A stretch of 64,000 bases of DNA from Dromaius novaehollandiae (lineage: Eukaryota > Chordata > Aves > Casuariiformes > Dromaiidae). The first letter of the stretch is position 1; each line of letters begins with the position of its first letter. The DNA lies in NCBI RefSeq assembly GCF_036370855.1, contig NC_088099.1:147267017-147331016 (forward strand), in the 5' to 3' direction. The position numbers and the translations under genes are program-made. Positions 12,441-25,639 of the stretch are shown here, piece by piece. The notes under the pieces are model-generated. The model was not told the DNA's origin and did not search any database. It was given only the letters and a program-made list of their open reading frames with translations.

Positions 12441-15400
12441 TCAGACAAAACAATTGCATCTACATCAGTCACTTGGTGCAACAGAAATAAAGTCGTTTTA
12501 ACAGAGCACTATCACAGGATCAATGTCTCCCAGCTTTCCTTCGATGTTTATTTTTGATAAATGCCTCAGCTTCAGCTCAGCATTTATCTAGCAGCTGGGG
12601 ACTATTATACTGTGACAACCTTCTATTCCATTGTCATAGTGTCAGATTCTTGAAAAGGATAATAGGTAGATATTTTTGCTTTTCGAATGTTAAGAAATAA
12701 GTGGCATTCCTATTCCTTATTTAGTTACTTCTTAATTTTAATGAATAGCTTTAGTGATAATTACCAGATTCCTATACTGATAAAAACTGGCACATACTGT
12801 ATGTTAATAATAGCACAAATTTGGTATTTATGAACGGCTGTTCTTTTGCAAATATAGACATTTGGTAATCATCATTATGATGATAAAATTCATTAAAATT
12901 TGAGAAACAACCTATTATCCCTTCTGCCCATTATCTTTTAATTAAGTAACACAGAGAGATTTTATAAGACTTTCCTAGTCACACTACAAAGTATTATTTC
13001 TGTAACAGAGTCTTTATGTATCAAAATACTTCCATTTCAGTTTTGATAGATTTAATGTAAAAGATTGCGAGAAGATTGCCAGTAGACTTATTCCAAAATA
13101 TATCTCAGCCTTCAAAAATTTTAACCTCACTTATCTCAGCATGTACTTGAGTCTTGTTTAGGTGTAGTTCTGTGTTACAGTTTATATTGGGATTTGATAG
13201 TCTGCAATAGGGAAAAAAAAACCTTTTGTGATAATTTATTCTTCAGAGTTTTTAGCAGTGTGAATACTGGAAAACTTGTGAGGTTAGTTGCTCACATGAA
13301 AAGTTTACTTGTATCTAAATGATAAATAAGGCCCTTTTGAATTTGGTTTTGGCCAAGAATCAAAAATGTATGTGGGGGAGGCTAGATTCAAACAGGTCAG
13401 ACATTTGAAGAGGTTCAATCTGAGCTTTCAGCACTGGTCTCCTCCTAGTCTCCACTATGTTTTTAAACTTTAAGATGTATTTTGAATGATATAAAGACAT
13501 ATGCAATAGTAAAGATAGCTTTTAGTTTGGATCCCTTCAATATTAATATTTGGACAGAAAAGTTTCGTTATGTAATAAAGTTTTTTTATTACAACCATTA
13601 GCTTTGACACTCTTTCCACAATAGGCACAGTTGGTATTGTTTGATAACATCCTAAATTTGAGCATGATCTTATCCCAACATACCTAATGCTGTTTCATCT
13701 TTATTGCATTTACATGTCTGAGCCAAACTTTTATATTGATTTCTTTTGGTGCTAAATTTTTTTATTTGGTAGAACTGTCAAAAATATAGTTTGAGAGCCT
13801 GTTTTGTTTAAGTGTCTTTATATATTTTCTTTCTTATTGCTGACCACTTTGACACTAGATAATACTCCTGCAGTTACACATCACCAGCAAATGTTTCAGG
13901 GAAAGACACAGCCCATGCGTATCCTATCTCTTCCTTTCAGTCTGAAGTAGGGCGTAATACACTAACAGGTCTGGGCAGATTCTCATGCATGCCCTGATAT
14001 GCCATCACTGTGATCAGCCAAGAGTGAAAGAAGCAATATTGAGGTCACAGGATGGTCAATGCTCTTCTATTTGAGTTTTTCTTGGTTCATCTGGACAATT
14101 TTCTTCTCAAAAGGCTATTCCCCTTTACATATTTAATTCCTTCCTCTACAGACCTGACATAACTCATTTGAGGACACAGGAGATTCTTCTTCCAGATACA
14201 GTCTGGTCTTACATAGAGGCTGCAATGACATGATCACAGGGAAACTCATTAAGAAAACCCCTCGTGAAATGGGGAAAGGACTTAATTTTTTCTTATTCAC
14301 CTTGAATCTTGCTCTCATGCTTGTTTGAAAATTACTGGAGCTAGCTGGGGAAGTAAAATTCCCATGAAAAAAGATTTTTACTAAAAAATAACTAAAAACT
14401 CGAGAACTGAAATACTTTTTCCTAAATGCAATACATTTAGAGTTGAACATGGTGCTGTACTGCTACCCGGGAATTGTAGGTTACTTACCTCTGTTCCCAT
14501 GATTGTCTTCGGGCTGAATTTCTCTGACAAACTAGAGTCTCCAGTGATATAGGAGAACCACTTCTCTTCATGAAGGGAAATGTTACTGCATGGAAAATAC
14601 TGTTGTGCATCCACACAGAAGAATGAGGCAATTGGACTGCCTCACCCAAAATGTACTACCATTGTACTATGGGACAGGGGAGAAAACTAAACAGAAGTTG
14701 GTTCCCCAAATGGAAATCTCTTGTGTGCTGCAATATTTGCTCTAGGAATAAAAAATCAAAGCACAGTCAGAGATTTCTTTGCCCTTCCCTCAAGAGCAGG
14801 TAGAGTCACAAATTTTAGATTAATTCTATGATAATCTGCAAATCATATTTTTGCAAATCATAAATGTGTTGTGGACAGGATAAGAGATGAAAACATTCCC
14901 CTTTCTTAGTTTAAGATTCTAAATTGAAGTTACTTGAAATAATGCTGAATTTCTTTGCAAACATTTTACACAGCTCTTGGTAAATATACCATTCTGCTGC
15001 TTTGAAATTATAGATAAGACAAACTATTTTAACACAAACAGTCTGCCAGTCCTCTGTTTAAGTATTGTCTTTTGGTAATAATAAGAAAAAAGTGATGGAA
15101 ATATGATTTAAATCTCCAGAAATTTCCAAGGTACTGCCAAATGTTGTCTTGAAGCACCCTGCTCTTAGGCAGCCACAAAATTGAAAATGTTCCCAACATC
15201 TTTCCAATGCAGCAGGCAGGAATAATGTAATACTTACTCTTCCTCCAGATGCATTACATTGTTAAGCACTTAATCTCAAGGACCCTTCTGAAGTTCAGAT
15301 AGTCCTACTTTATTCATCATCTAGTGTTTAGATTAAAGTAACAAATGATTGAGCTGAAAGTCTTTCAGGAACAAAATTCCTTTTTTCCCCATACATAAAC

Positions 15401-15483
15401 AGAGTTGCAGCCTTCGCATTTTTCGCCATCTGGCCTGCAGTGTGAAATGACATTAGTAGCATGTCAGGTTTATTCCTTTTTCC

Positions 15484-15535
15484 AAAAAAAAAAAAAAAAA
15501 AAAAAAGAAAGAAAGAAAGAAAAAGAAAGAAAAAA
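15484..15535. repeat. A-run followed by (GAAA)n
   Basis: 23 A, then GAAA units with one A-rich interruption. It resembles the tail of a retroposed copy, but no body of a SINE or retrocopy is recognised on the left. Confidence 0.85.
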
Positions 15536-16609
15536 CATAATCCTAATCTATAGTATGAAGAGTATTAAAATGAAACATCTGCCTCACTGAAACGAGTGGA
15601 TGAACTCTGAAGTCTACAAGCTGCTGGAGTTTGTCAAGCACATGTTTACATTGCTGACTGTTGTAAATTTGCAGGATGATGACAAGAAGTCTACAAACTA
15701 AAATATCTTATTCAAATGTTTTTAAACATCTGTTTCAAACAGAAAAGACCAGAACAATGAAGTGGCATTGTGATCACAGGCAGACCGAGGACACGGTAAT
15801 ATTATAACTTGAGTTACGTAATAAAAGATGATGGCAACGGAGGCTTGTAACTGCAGTCACAGGTTTGTTTTCTGAAATAAATAGAATAGGTGGTGAGTGA
15901 ATTGTCTGCACGTAACTATGTGACTCCATCTAAAGTAAGGACAAAATACAGTCAAATGCCCCTTAAAAATTTTGCTTTTACTACAGCACCTGCTGATTAC
16001 AAAGACATATAAAGTCTGTGCTGCCCAGCTCCCAGAGATCAAAGATGGAAGATTTCTCAGTAGCTTTGTAAAAACAAGAATGACTCAACCAATGAGACTG
16101 TATGGTTGAGCAAACAGTTTTTCCTTGCTATCAAAGGTTTTATTTCTTTGAAGATCTTTAGATTCAAGTCCAAGGATACAGACATCTTTTTAATCACAAG
16201 CTTTCTTTAGAGATGTTGCCATGTACCAAATAGAAATCTTTGTTCTTGTCCTAAAATAAATTCAGAAATGTTAAATGAAAAGGTGGTAGATTCAATTGCC
16301 TCCTTTTCTGAGCGGTAGCCAAGAGTGAAACATGGAAAACTGTATCTTCCTGGTCACTATTTTTTGAGAAAACATTTTAATAATTAAATTTAATTTATTA
16401 TGCCTTCTAAATTGACTTTATGACATGAGAAAACATTCTTCTGAAAATCACCAACCCCCTTGGGTCTGTTGAGACCTATGCACTTTTGATATAAGCGGGG
16501 AAATTCTGGGGTTTATTTAAATCCTTAGCTCAAGCAAAATTAAGATGCTATATTACCTTCAAAATGCCTTTGTCCTGATCAAGCACTGTACTGTGATGAT
16601 AAGGAGGGT

Positions 16610-16643
16610 GGCCATGGCATAAGTATGGCCATGGCATAAATAT
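16610..16643. repeat. 17-bp tandem duplication
   Basis: GGCCATGGCATAAGTAT is followed by GGCCATGGCATAAATAT, then a partial GGCATGT. One mismatch between full units. Confidence 0.85.
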
Positions 16644-17995
16644 GGCATGTGGCTGTCCCTACTATCGAACTGTTAGCACACTCCCCAGTCCAGTCTCAGG
16701 ACATGCCAGTCACCACTCTTCCAGCTAATACCTACGTGTGGCAAGGGAGACAGAATAGGACTAGGATTGTTCCCAGTAGGGATTAGATAGGACACCACCA
16801 CTTTTGTTTTCTTTTGGGGAAATGGGGTGTGATGGGAATATAATTTACTCATATGGGATATAAGATGTGCTACTTGCTTTGAAAGCTAGAAAATGGCCCT
16901 TGACCCATTTTATTTCCTAGTATGTATACAGTTATTTACTTCAGCGTTATCATAAGCAACATAATATTACTGTGCACTTGATGAATCTGCATGATGCAGT
17001 AACAATTGTATTAGTACTTTGCCATGTTCTCTTGGGAGAATTATGTTAACTCTTGGTGACTTAATTTCATCTTTATGTGTTAGGGGTAACAATGCTTGCT
17101 TGTATTTGTAAATGAACAGCACTATTATTGATTGAATCAGAACAGCACAGGATAAACAGTCTACCTGTAAAGGAAATGCATATCCCAAGAGGAGCATCTG
17201 AGCTTTTTGGTTAGGAATGTCCGGTCTAGGTGCTAATGAGTAAAGATGTACAAAGTTTCCCAGAGTGGTCATATTGCAGCACAGCCTAAATTAATGTCGG
17301 GCCTTCAAGGCAAGGAAGCAAGAGGAAAGCATGAAAGGGAAGAAGGGTGATTTATAAGCTAACAACATAGGAAGAAATAAGGTCCCCTCATCAATCGCCC
17401 ACTATAGGGCAATAAGGGTCTCTGTTCTGGAGACATAACTCAAGATAGTTTATACCAAAGAATGCAGTTAAAATTCATACTTCATCCTTAACATAGTTAT
17501 CTGATAGGTCCAAGATAGCTTTTAGTGTCATCTTTTTAATATTAATGCCTGATTTAATGCATCTCGATATTATCTTGGCATTGTTAAACTTTTAGTCAGT
17601 ATTACTGCTGTTATTGCATTCTTATTTTTTATTTTCATGCTGATTGCCTAAGAATTCCTTTCATGGGGTGGATTCCAGCAGTGAATGTCTTCACTGGACA
17701 TTTCTATTTTAAAGGTGTGATTTCTCAGAGACTTTGCATCGCTTAAGTGAGAGTTTGGCTATCCCTTTAAAGTATGTCTCCAGCTTCTTTATGATTCCTC
17801 AAAGTCAGATACAAGACTAAGGATTAGGGTTCTGTAGCATTTCAGTTCCTCTTTTAGTGTCCCAGTACAATCAGGCCTATATCACATATAGACAGCATAC
17901 TGAAATAACAACCCATGGAGGAATGAAAAGGAGTCTTTTGAGAGAGCAGTTTAGATAAAGTTAGTTTAAAACAATTTAAATAAAGAGATTACTTA

Positions 17996-18027
17996 CCTAA
18001 TAATAATAATAATAGCAATAATAATAG
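17996..18027. repeat. (TAA)n microsatellite
   Basis: TAA units with one GCA interruption. Confidence 0.85.
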
Positions 18028-19394
18028 CTTCTGTAAAGCACCTTTTTGTCTGAGAAGGTTATTAAAGGTACTACATAGATCTTATATCATTTTATGGCCC
18101 TGTAAATACCTTTTTCTTCTGGGGTAGAACAGAGAGATGGTGGTCATGTATCTTAAGAGGAAACTTTGGTGAAAAGAAAGTAATTGCTGGAGCTAGAATT
18201 TGACTGTGATATTTGGAATACATTGTTTACAAAGGTGTCATGCTCCAGAAGTCATTTAGGCAACTTGCTTGAAAGAATGTTTTGCTAGGAGAGCTAAGAA
18301 ATGCAGTCAGTACTTACTGAAATAAAGGGGTGCCATTTTCAACACTTTTGGTTAGCTGTCCTGGACTCAGATCTATTTCTCTCGTAATGTCTGAGGAGAT
18401 CATACCTCTTGAGAACAGGTACCAAGTTAATGTGTAAATAAATTTTCTCTGTCAACGTCTCTTTTTTATTGATGTTTTTAATTTCACTTTAATGTAATGT
18501 CTTCTTTTATCTAATTTTCCATTTATTAGGAAAAAAGATTGTTATCACAAACACATGTACTGGGTCTCCCAACTCCTTGGTTGTCACTGAGTGGTGTTCC
18601 TAATTTAGCCTAGGGTTCAGTAGAGCTAAAAGCACCAGCGTGAGATCTTTCAGTCTGAAAATTTCAGAGCTTAAGGGGTATATGGAGTCTTCGTTCACTC
18701 AGGAAATCCATTCCTATTGAAACCACAAAGCTTACACAATTACCAAATGTGTGGGCATGCCTGATGTTAGAAGTGTGTCCCTTAAACCTAGAAACAAATA
18801 ATCACGCCACAGTTAAAGCTTTAAATACCATTTAGACGGGAAAGAGAAGCTAAATACCCACAAAGAATTTCCATTTTAAAACTGCTTCTTGCAGCTGATG
18901 AAGCCGTATAAACATAAAGCAGCCCTTACACATGGAGCACAACTTTCTTTAAAATGTCTTTTGGGTTCCCAACTCATCAAAATGAAGTTCAAACACAAGG
19001 TCAAAACAATTCACAAAGCGTAGCAAATGTACAGTCACAAAATCATTTTTGTGATCACAATTCCAATCAGCAGTAATACACTGCCTAATTTTATACAGAG
19101 ATAAAATACATATATGTAAGTACATTTTGTGGAGAGGGTTGAGAAAAGGTCCAAATAAGTATTGGACTGTATTTATACCAAGGGGCAAATCCAAAGGAAA
19201 AGAACATACAATTCACCTCCCTAAAAACATGCTTCCAGTGCACTGACTAGAACAGGACAGGGCAAGTTCCCATGATGCTGGTACACAGAATCTTATCTTG
19301 TGGAAGGGCTTTCCACAGAGCTGCAGTGATAGGTAAAGTGTGGTGCTAGCAAATGTAGAGCAGGTTTGTCACTCTGAGCATTGAGGAGTTGCAT

Positions 19395-19480
19395 GAAGTC
19401 TGTATGCATGCAAGTGTGGCACAAGTGAAGTCAACTGGATCCTGTGTTGAAGTCAGTGAAGCTACACTGGAGCGAATATA
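19395..19480. repeat. Probable amniote MITE-like repeat fragment
   Basis: AAGTGAAGTCAACTGGATCC and TTGAAGTCAGTGAAGCTACACTGG show the paired 'GAAGTCAATGGAGCTACAC' signature of these elements, diverged. Confidence 0.45.
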
Positions 19481-20896
19481 GTTTATTAAATTCTTTAGCT
19501 AGTCATGTGACTTCTGTTTTAAGGAGGTTGTGAGAAGTGTTGTTACCCTCTCTGCTTCAGTCTTTGATGAAGTGAAATGGGGCAGGACAGGATAGGACTG
19601 GTCAAACATACTGCATGTTATACTGCATGGTTATTTATAGAAAAAGAAAAGAAACTGATGAGAGGATAACGTGGTGGGAGAGTAAGCTCTTCCTCTATGG
19701 ACAGAAAATTATTCCTCACAAATACTAAAATGATGAAATGGATACTTAATTTTTGAGCTGCATTTTGTATTTCTATGAAAAATAACCTTTTTATAAAATG
19801 TGAACCAATGGAACGACATACTAACTCTAACATTTTTCGCTGCAAATGAAACAGAAAATCCTTGTATATGAAAAAATAGTGGAAAGAATCATGAGAATCA
19901 AGATGAATTAGGTGGAGAAAGCTTTCTTTCCTATTAGTTGTTCTGATTTGGAACAGAGAAGGCTGAGGAAGGTGTCTACCAAACCAAACTCCACACTGCA
20001 GTTTAAAATCCATTGACTCTTCATTTCATCAGCTGAGTTTTGACCGAACGAAACAAAGCTGGTGATAGGACAGCCTTTCAAGCACATAAATATTTGCAAA
20101 GAATTGGACAAGTGCTCAATAACTAAGGCTCTTGTAAATTACATAGAGTTTTCTGCATCAGCTAGAATTTCATACAATGGAAAAATGAAAAAAATTTAAA
20201 AAGGTGTATAATGAAGTAAAAAAAAAAAAGGATAATTGCCTTAAGGCTAAATATTTTGGCAAAGACTTCATTCTATATAAAAGTATGCCAAAAGTTGAGT
20301 AATATAGCGCACCTCAGAATCTACTGTACTGTTACGGAAAATATCCAATTTTCCAAGCATCTTTTACTAGTCATGGGATACTTCGCCTTGACTGTAACTT
20401 GATAAAATCCTCTGAGTTATCCTATAGAGTGCTTCCTTCTTCCTCTGTGGCTTCCCCAGGTCTTCTCAAATGCTAAATATTTCATTAAGGGGCAGGCTTT
20501 TCCGAGCAGCCTCTGATCAGACTGCTTCTGCTTTTCAGTTTATCTAAATGACACTTTATTGAAAACCTCTTCCTTGTACAGGAATTTTGTCTATTCTTTA
20601 TATAGGTATCACAGAGAGATATGTTTGATACAAATTGTTTCAGTTGGAAAGAGTACTGCCAAAGAAAACAGACAGGCAGCTGGTTGAATTGCATATAAAA
20701 ATTTTGTTAAATATGGCTGCACCTGTGTAAACACAAATTTATTTCCAAGAAGTACCCCTGCAGCTGCAAAAGCTTTCAGACATTGCCAGACAAGTTATTT
20801 TTATTAAACCATGTAACATACTAAATAGCTCTTTCGATGGTTGTCATGCCTTGAAAACATGTAATATAAAAAATCTTGTCCATTTTTAGGGGAAAT

Positions 20897-20920
20897 ATTT
20901 TTTCTTTTTCTTTTTCTTTT
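20897..20920. repeat. (TTTTTC)n
   Basis: Three imperfect TTTTTC units. Confidence 0.75.
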
Positions 20921-21023
20921 CAAAAGCTAACAGAGCAACAACCTACTCTGTATTTTTAGCTTTACGCTCTATTAGTATGAAGATTCAAAGCAGTGTGTAG
21001 ATGTATAAATTGTGGAGGCACTA

Positions 21024-21044
21024 TGTGTGTGTGCACACACGTGC
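21024..21044. repeat. Self-complementary (TG)n-(CA)n
   Basis: TGTGTGTGTG meets CACACACGTGCA, giving a palindrome that may adopt a cruciform or Z-DNA form. It lies about 25 bases left of a palindromic MITE. Confidence 0.7.
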
Positions 21045-21069
21045 AGAGTTTTAGGTTTTGTTAACATCT

Positions 21070-21135
21070 CAGTCTGTGCCTGATCCAAAGTCTATCAAAG
21101 TCAATAGATTTTTACTGCCTGCAGCGGATTATGAA
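21070..21135. repeat. Palindromic amniote repeat next to a GC-rich patch
   Basis: TGTGCCTGATCCAAAGTCTA, ATCAAAGTCAATAGATTTTTACTG and a degraded right arm (GGATTATGAATCAG) match the GGGCCTGATCCAAAGCCCATTGAAGTC type. Confidence 0.6.
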
Positions 21136-21249
21136 TCAGAGTTTAAATGCTAATGCCAAATGACTGGCTCTAGCGTGGCATTGTATTTTCCATGCTTCAC
21201 CTCCAGAAAGCATAAACAAGCAAGACTATTCAAAGACTGGGAGATGCTG

Positions 21250-21480
21250 GGAAAAATCAGGGGCAGGGCACGGCTTCTCTGCAGCGCAGCCGCCCTGGGT
21301 TTAGTCGTGCTGCAGAGCCTCGCGAACCGCGGGGACGAAACGCAGGCTTGCCGCAGCCTCTGCCTTCCTCTTGCCAGCAAAGCACAGCCACAACCACGTC
21401 TCCTCCTGCTTCCGGGAGAAAGAGTGGAGGGGTAAAGCCTTCTGGGTGCGCTGGAAACCCCCTCGGAACGTAGGAATTTA
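21250..21480. promoter_or_regulatory. Orphan CpG-bearing GC-rich patch
   Basis: About 200 bases with several CpGs (CGCGAACCGCGGGGACG near 21319-21340) between AT-rich flanks. Open frames on both strands across it are overlapping and composition-driven. It could be a small promoter or enhancer; no start site or transcript can be seen. Confidence 0.4.
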
Positions 21481-22350
21481 TAACAGAACGCAATGGCCTG
21501 AACTCGAAGAAAAGTGAGCAGCCCAGATACACAACTCACGAACCAGCTGGCCCTGTGGACAGCCTCCAGTCAGAGCATTCCCAGTGGAAGAGAGGCAGAA
21601 ATTGCTCCCCTTGTTCTGGTCACCCTCAGACACACGAAAATACCTCGCCAAGGCTGGTGTGAATGGGTCTCCCAGGACCCACCGTGTGACCAAGGGATGC
21701 AGGCCACATTTATGAGCGTGCATTCTCCAACCTTTAAGAGTCTCTGGAGGAGGATTAATCTACATGGTGCGTCTGTGGTCTGGCTTTCTCTGTGCAGATG
21801 CACATTATGTAATTTGTCTAGTATATTTGCACTCACTCTGAGGTCCATTCTGTTGCTGTGCCCAGCTTGGACTGAAAATACATGTATCATTATTTAAATC
21901 TATATGCATAGACATTCAGTCTATGTGCAACACATCAAGAGGTCTACCTCTTCTTAATAAGTTCACAGATCTCCCACTGACATTTATTTTAGTTATTTAT
22001 ATTAAATCATTTTCAAGGAGAATAGAAGCTCTTTTATACACTGTAGGCTGTATGAATGGCTTCTCTAGAAAGCTGAAATCAATAGTGCTTAGTGATTCAA
22101 CCAGTATTAGGTACAACACCATTTCAAAGGTTAGTGAGTCTGGTTGTGCTGGTTGATACGGTGCCAGTGAGCCTATCTGAGCTTGGGTTTCCTTCCTGTC
22201 TCTCTGCAAGGGTTCAGAATTCAGGGTGTGAGGGGCATCGCATGAATTACAAGTATAAACTGAACTAATAACTTGTGTTTTTATTCAGAAACTGATCTGG
22301 GCATACATAATTCTTTGCAAGGAATATTTGTGGGCATTAAAGTGTGAATA

Positions 22351-22368
22351 CACACACACAAACACACA
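22351..22368. repeat. (CA)n microsatellite
   Basis: CACACACACA-AA-CACACA, short. Confidence 0.8.
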
Positions 22369-22843
22369 TTAATATATACACATAGGTGTATTTTGAAAGA
22401 TATTTCTCAACCATGTCTCCTCTATTCAGTCTCTTTGTGCTCCAAATTCAAGCTCAAGGGCATGGTTCCTCAGTAAATGTGACAGTACCTTTTCTCAGTA
22501 GCCTCAGTCTCACTTTCCTGTCAAGGTCTGTGAAGGCAAAACTAACTGGTAGGTAGGATATTATGGAGCTGCCACAGCAGGAATCTGTGAGAAATGTAAG
22601 CATCAGAGCAGGTCCTTACTCACTTTAACAGGAATGCAATCTGAATCAGCAGCACCGTTCTTCATCTTTTTGAGACGAACAAGCCAGAAATACTGAGAGA
22701 AGCAATCTAGATATAGCTGGCATGTACCTGCTTGACATAAAGCAGTCTTGCCACATTTCACATATTACCCAGTTCTGACCTGATAATTTAGCAAGACTAC
22801 AGCTCTGAAAGCATGGGGATGATAGTGAGCCTAGCTGGGACAG

Positions 22844-22859
22844 AAAAAAAAAAAAAAAA
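22844..22859. repeat. A16 homopolymer
   Basis: 16 A preceded by GGACAG and followed by GCCCCC. Confidence 0.85.
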
Positions 22860-23889
22860 GCCCCCATACATGTAGGAAAGAGAACAAAGTAAAGCAAATA
22901 TCAGAAGAAAAGTGATCACAAATACTTGCTTGGATCCCAAAGGGCTGCTGTTTCTATTCTTCACACGCAAGTTGTCTTTGGTTCCTGTAAAACTTTGGAG
23001 ACTGATTTCTTTGAATACGACTACAGTCAGAGGTATTTGGATCTGCCATGCTACATCAGATACCTGTTCCAGTATGTAGTTAGCAACAGATACATCAGAA
23101 AAATGTATATGGGGCCTGTAGGAAACAAATTTAGAAATATTTGACCTTCAGAAGATAGCAGCCAGGTTACTCAATAGAGATTCCCATAAATTTTGTAGCA
23201 TGAACTTTCATATGCCCGCAAAAACATTATGAGCATGAAATATTATGATTCTAGAAAATCTTGCTATTAGAATGATTTGCATATATGCATAAGAACTAGT
23301 GAAATTTGTTTTTCACTATTCAGCAATTATTTTACTACTGTTCCATAATTTTGTTAGTTGGTCAAGGAGTAGAAACTCTATGGAACAGGAAATGAGAACA
23401 ATTTTCAAACAAATAAATGTTGAAATGTGTTTATGAATTCAGACACTATTGAGAAGTGAATATATAAAAATGGTGAATCACCAAATGTATATTAAGAAAA
23501 GCAGGGGAGAGAGGAAGGGAGCAAGAAGGCCTTATCTAAAGAAACACTCTCCGACGCTCACATTTCTGCTGGAGGGAAAAAACTGTGAATCTCAGAATGT
23601 ATGTGCAGCTCTTCTACTTTGTAATAGATGAGTTCATGCAGTGAAAGTCCATCCCAGAATCAGATTTTAAATAAACAAACACAAGACTGAATTATATTGT
23701 GTCCCAATCCTGTGACTAGGATGAGCGAAGAGTAAGTATTTCCTCTGCCATTTGTGTGTGAGTGACACTTTGACCCACGGTCCGGAATTGGTTTACTCTA
23801 TATGAGTAAAAATCATATAGTTTGTAATGCGTGGATTTGACTTTTGTGAATAGCATATTCTTCATTAACTTGTATGAGAGCTGCCTAGT

Positions 23890-23914
23890 AAAAAAAAAAA
23901 AAAAAAAAAAAAAA
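23890..23914. repeat. A25 homopolymer
   Basis: 25 A between CTGCCTAGT and GACAAGG. Possible tail of an old retrocopy; no body recognised. Confidence 0.9.
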
Positions 23915-24811
23915 GACAAGGTCTGCGTGTCTCCAGCGCTATCCATAAGCAATACTTTGATATTCACAATGAGAGAGCCTTGTCTGCACTCAGTGACAAA
24001 ACGTTCTCCTTTGGCAATGAAGATGCAGTCCCATGTCAGGAGGCAGCAGCAGGGTGCAAAGGGGAAGGCACAGTTTCTGCAGCGGGAGGTATGCTGGCAT
24101 ATGCAATGGAAAAAACGCGGTCATAAGTCTTCCAGCTGAAAGGGTAAGAGAGCTGATGACAGCGATCAATCTGTGTTTTTTTCCATCCAGATGAGAAAAG
24201 CCATTTTCCTAACTGTCCGCTGTGTCCTGAATGTACAATAGTCATTTGGGGTTCCTTATTCCTGGGAGAAAGCGCAGCATGACTGCACAGGAAGCAGCGT
24301 GCAGAGAAATCATGAAATGCCTTGTCCGTGTGGCAATTCATGTTTTATTGAACATAGCCCTAAAATATAAAGTGTTGGTTGATTATGGTAGATGTCCATA
24401 AGCAATTATAATAAAATATTAAAAGAGTTTTATAGCCTAGTGAAAAAAGATAAAAATATACAGTCACATACTTTTGATTTAGTTGCTTCAATTCCCTTTT
24501 TATACATTAAAAATGTATACAGGAGCTGCCATCTCAGTTGCATAGGATATGAGGCCACTTTATTTTTTGAGAAATACCAACTTAAGTACAGTTGATTTGC
24601 CAAGTCACAAAGAATTGCCCCCACTAAGCTGCACATGACTGAGTCATGCTCATGATCCCTCCTTAAATAATAAATTTTGAATCCTTATTAGAAAAGTGTT
24701 GCTGTCTAGCACTTGGAGATAAACTATGTTGCAGAAGTCTCTCAAAAAAGATAGAAATAAGTCGCTTAATAAAGTCTAAATCATTCCTTAGGTTAGCTAA
24801 TAGAAGTACCC

Positions 24812-25279
24812 GTGGTTATAAAATTAATCAGTCTCTGCTATTACAGCAAATTGGTGAAGATTGTATTGACACATCTTCATCTGCATGTCTCATCAGAGGT
24901 GTCCGTGCCATTTAGCTACAAAACCCTGGAGGCTTTACTCTGCACAGAATCTTATAATACTTCAATTAAGGGACACCAAGCTGCCAGCCAGACAGCAGAG
25001 CATTTATTTCTTGATGACTCCTTAAGTTGTGCCACAGGCCTATCATTAAGAGAATATTTTTCACAGCATGTTGCAAAGATCCTCATGCCATTAAAAGGAA
25101 TTGAAAAAGCATCAATTTGTTGTTTCCACCTAACACAGATATTTTTCATTGCTGGAACAGCCATTAAAAACAATCTGTTTTATTGCGTTCTGAAAAGATC
25201 ACAGGAAGTACACATTGTGATTTATTTTAAGTATGACATTAGTATTAAAAGCATAGTGAATCTGGAGTATTTGAAATAA
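24812..25279. promoter_or_regulatory. Candidate conserved non-coding element with long open frame
   Basis: Sequence of even composition with CTTCAATTAAGG, TCATTAAGAGAA and CCATTAAAAACAATC, free of recognisable repeats, carries an uninterrupted + frame of 155 codons. The peptide (MVIKLISLCYYSKL...) matches nothing I know and the start lacks a good Kozak context. I read the open frame as chance or as constraint on non-coding sequence. Confidence 0.3.
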
Positions 25280-25639
25280 ATATTTAGGAAAACAAAGTAT
25301 TAAATATGCTTTCTTAAAATATTTGTTGCAAAATCCTTTGCCCTATTTTTATTATTTTTATTTGTTTTTAGTATTATTATAAGAGACCTTAAAACAGAGA
25401 TTTTTAAATGCCCTTGAGGGGATACTTGCTTTTGAGAAAAAAGAAGGCCCTTTTTGGCCTTGTGATGTTCAGAACTAATAGACAACTCCTTTAATGAATG
25501 GAGAATGGAGAACTAAGGCGTGGATTTTTTGTCCTCATATTCCTCATATGGCTGTGGACTTTTTGTAAAGGTGCAGGTATACAACCCCTAGGCCAGGGTA
25601 TGGGAGGCTTTATATATAATATAATATATTACACTGGAT

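Larger units (their letters stand above)
12441..21069. other. Intergenic apart from listed simple repeats
   Basis: Long AT-rich stretch with many stops in all frames. Apart from the short repeats listed at 15.5, 16.6, 18.0, 19.4 and 20.9 kb I see no genes, RNA genes or mobile elements. Confidence 0.5.
21481..24811. other. Intergenic, nothing beyond homopolymers
   Basis: Open frames at 21514-21897 and the overlapping minus frame have no recognisable features. Rest is AT-rich. Confidence 0.45.

Noticed and set aside
15405..15590. A small open frame with a Lys-rich run
   Set aside because: The Lys run is just translation of the A-rich simple repeat.
23890..23914. A25 as the tail of a SINE or processed gene
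   Set aside because: No SINE promoter boxes, gene-like body or target duplication could be seen beside it.
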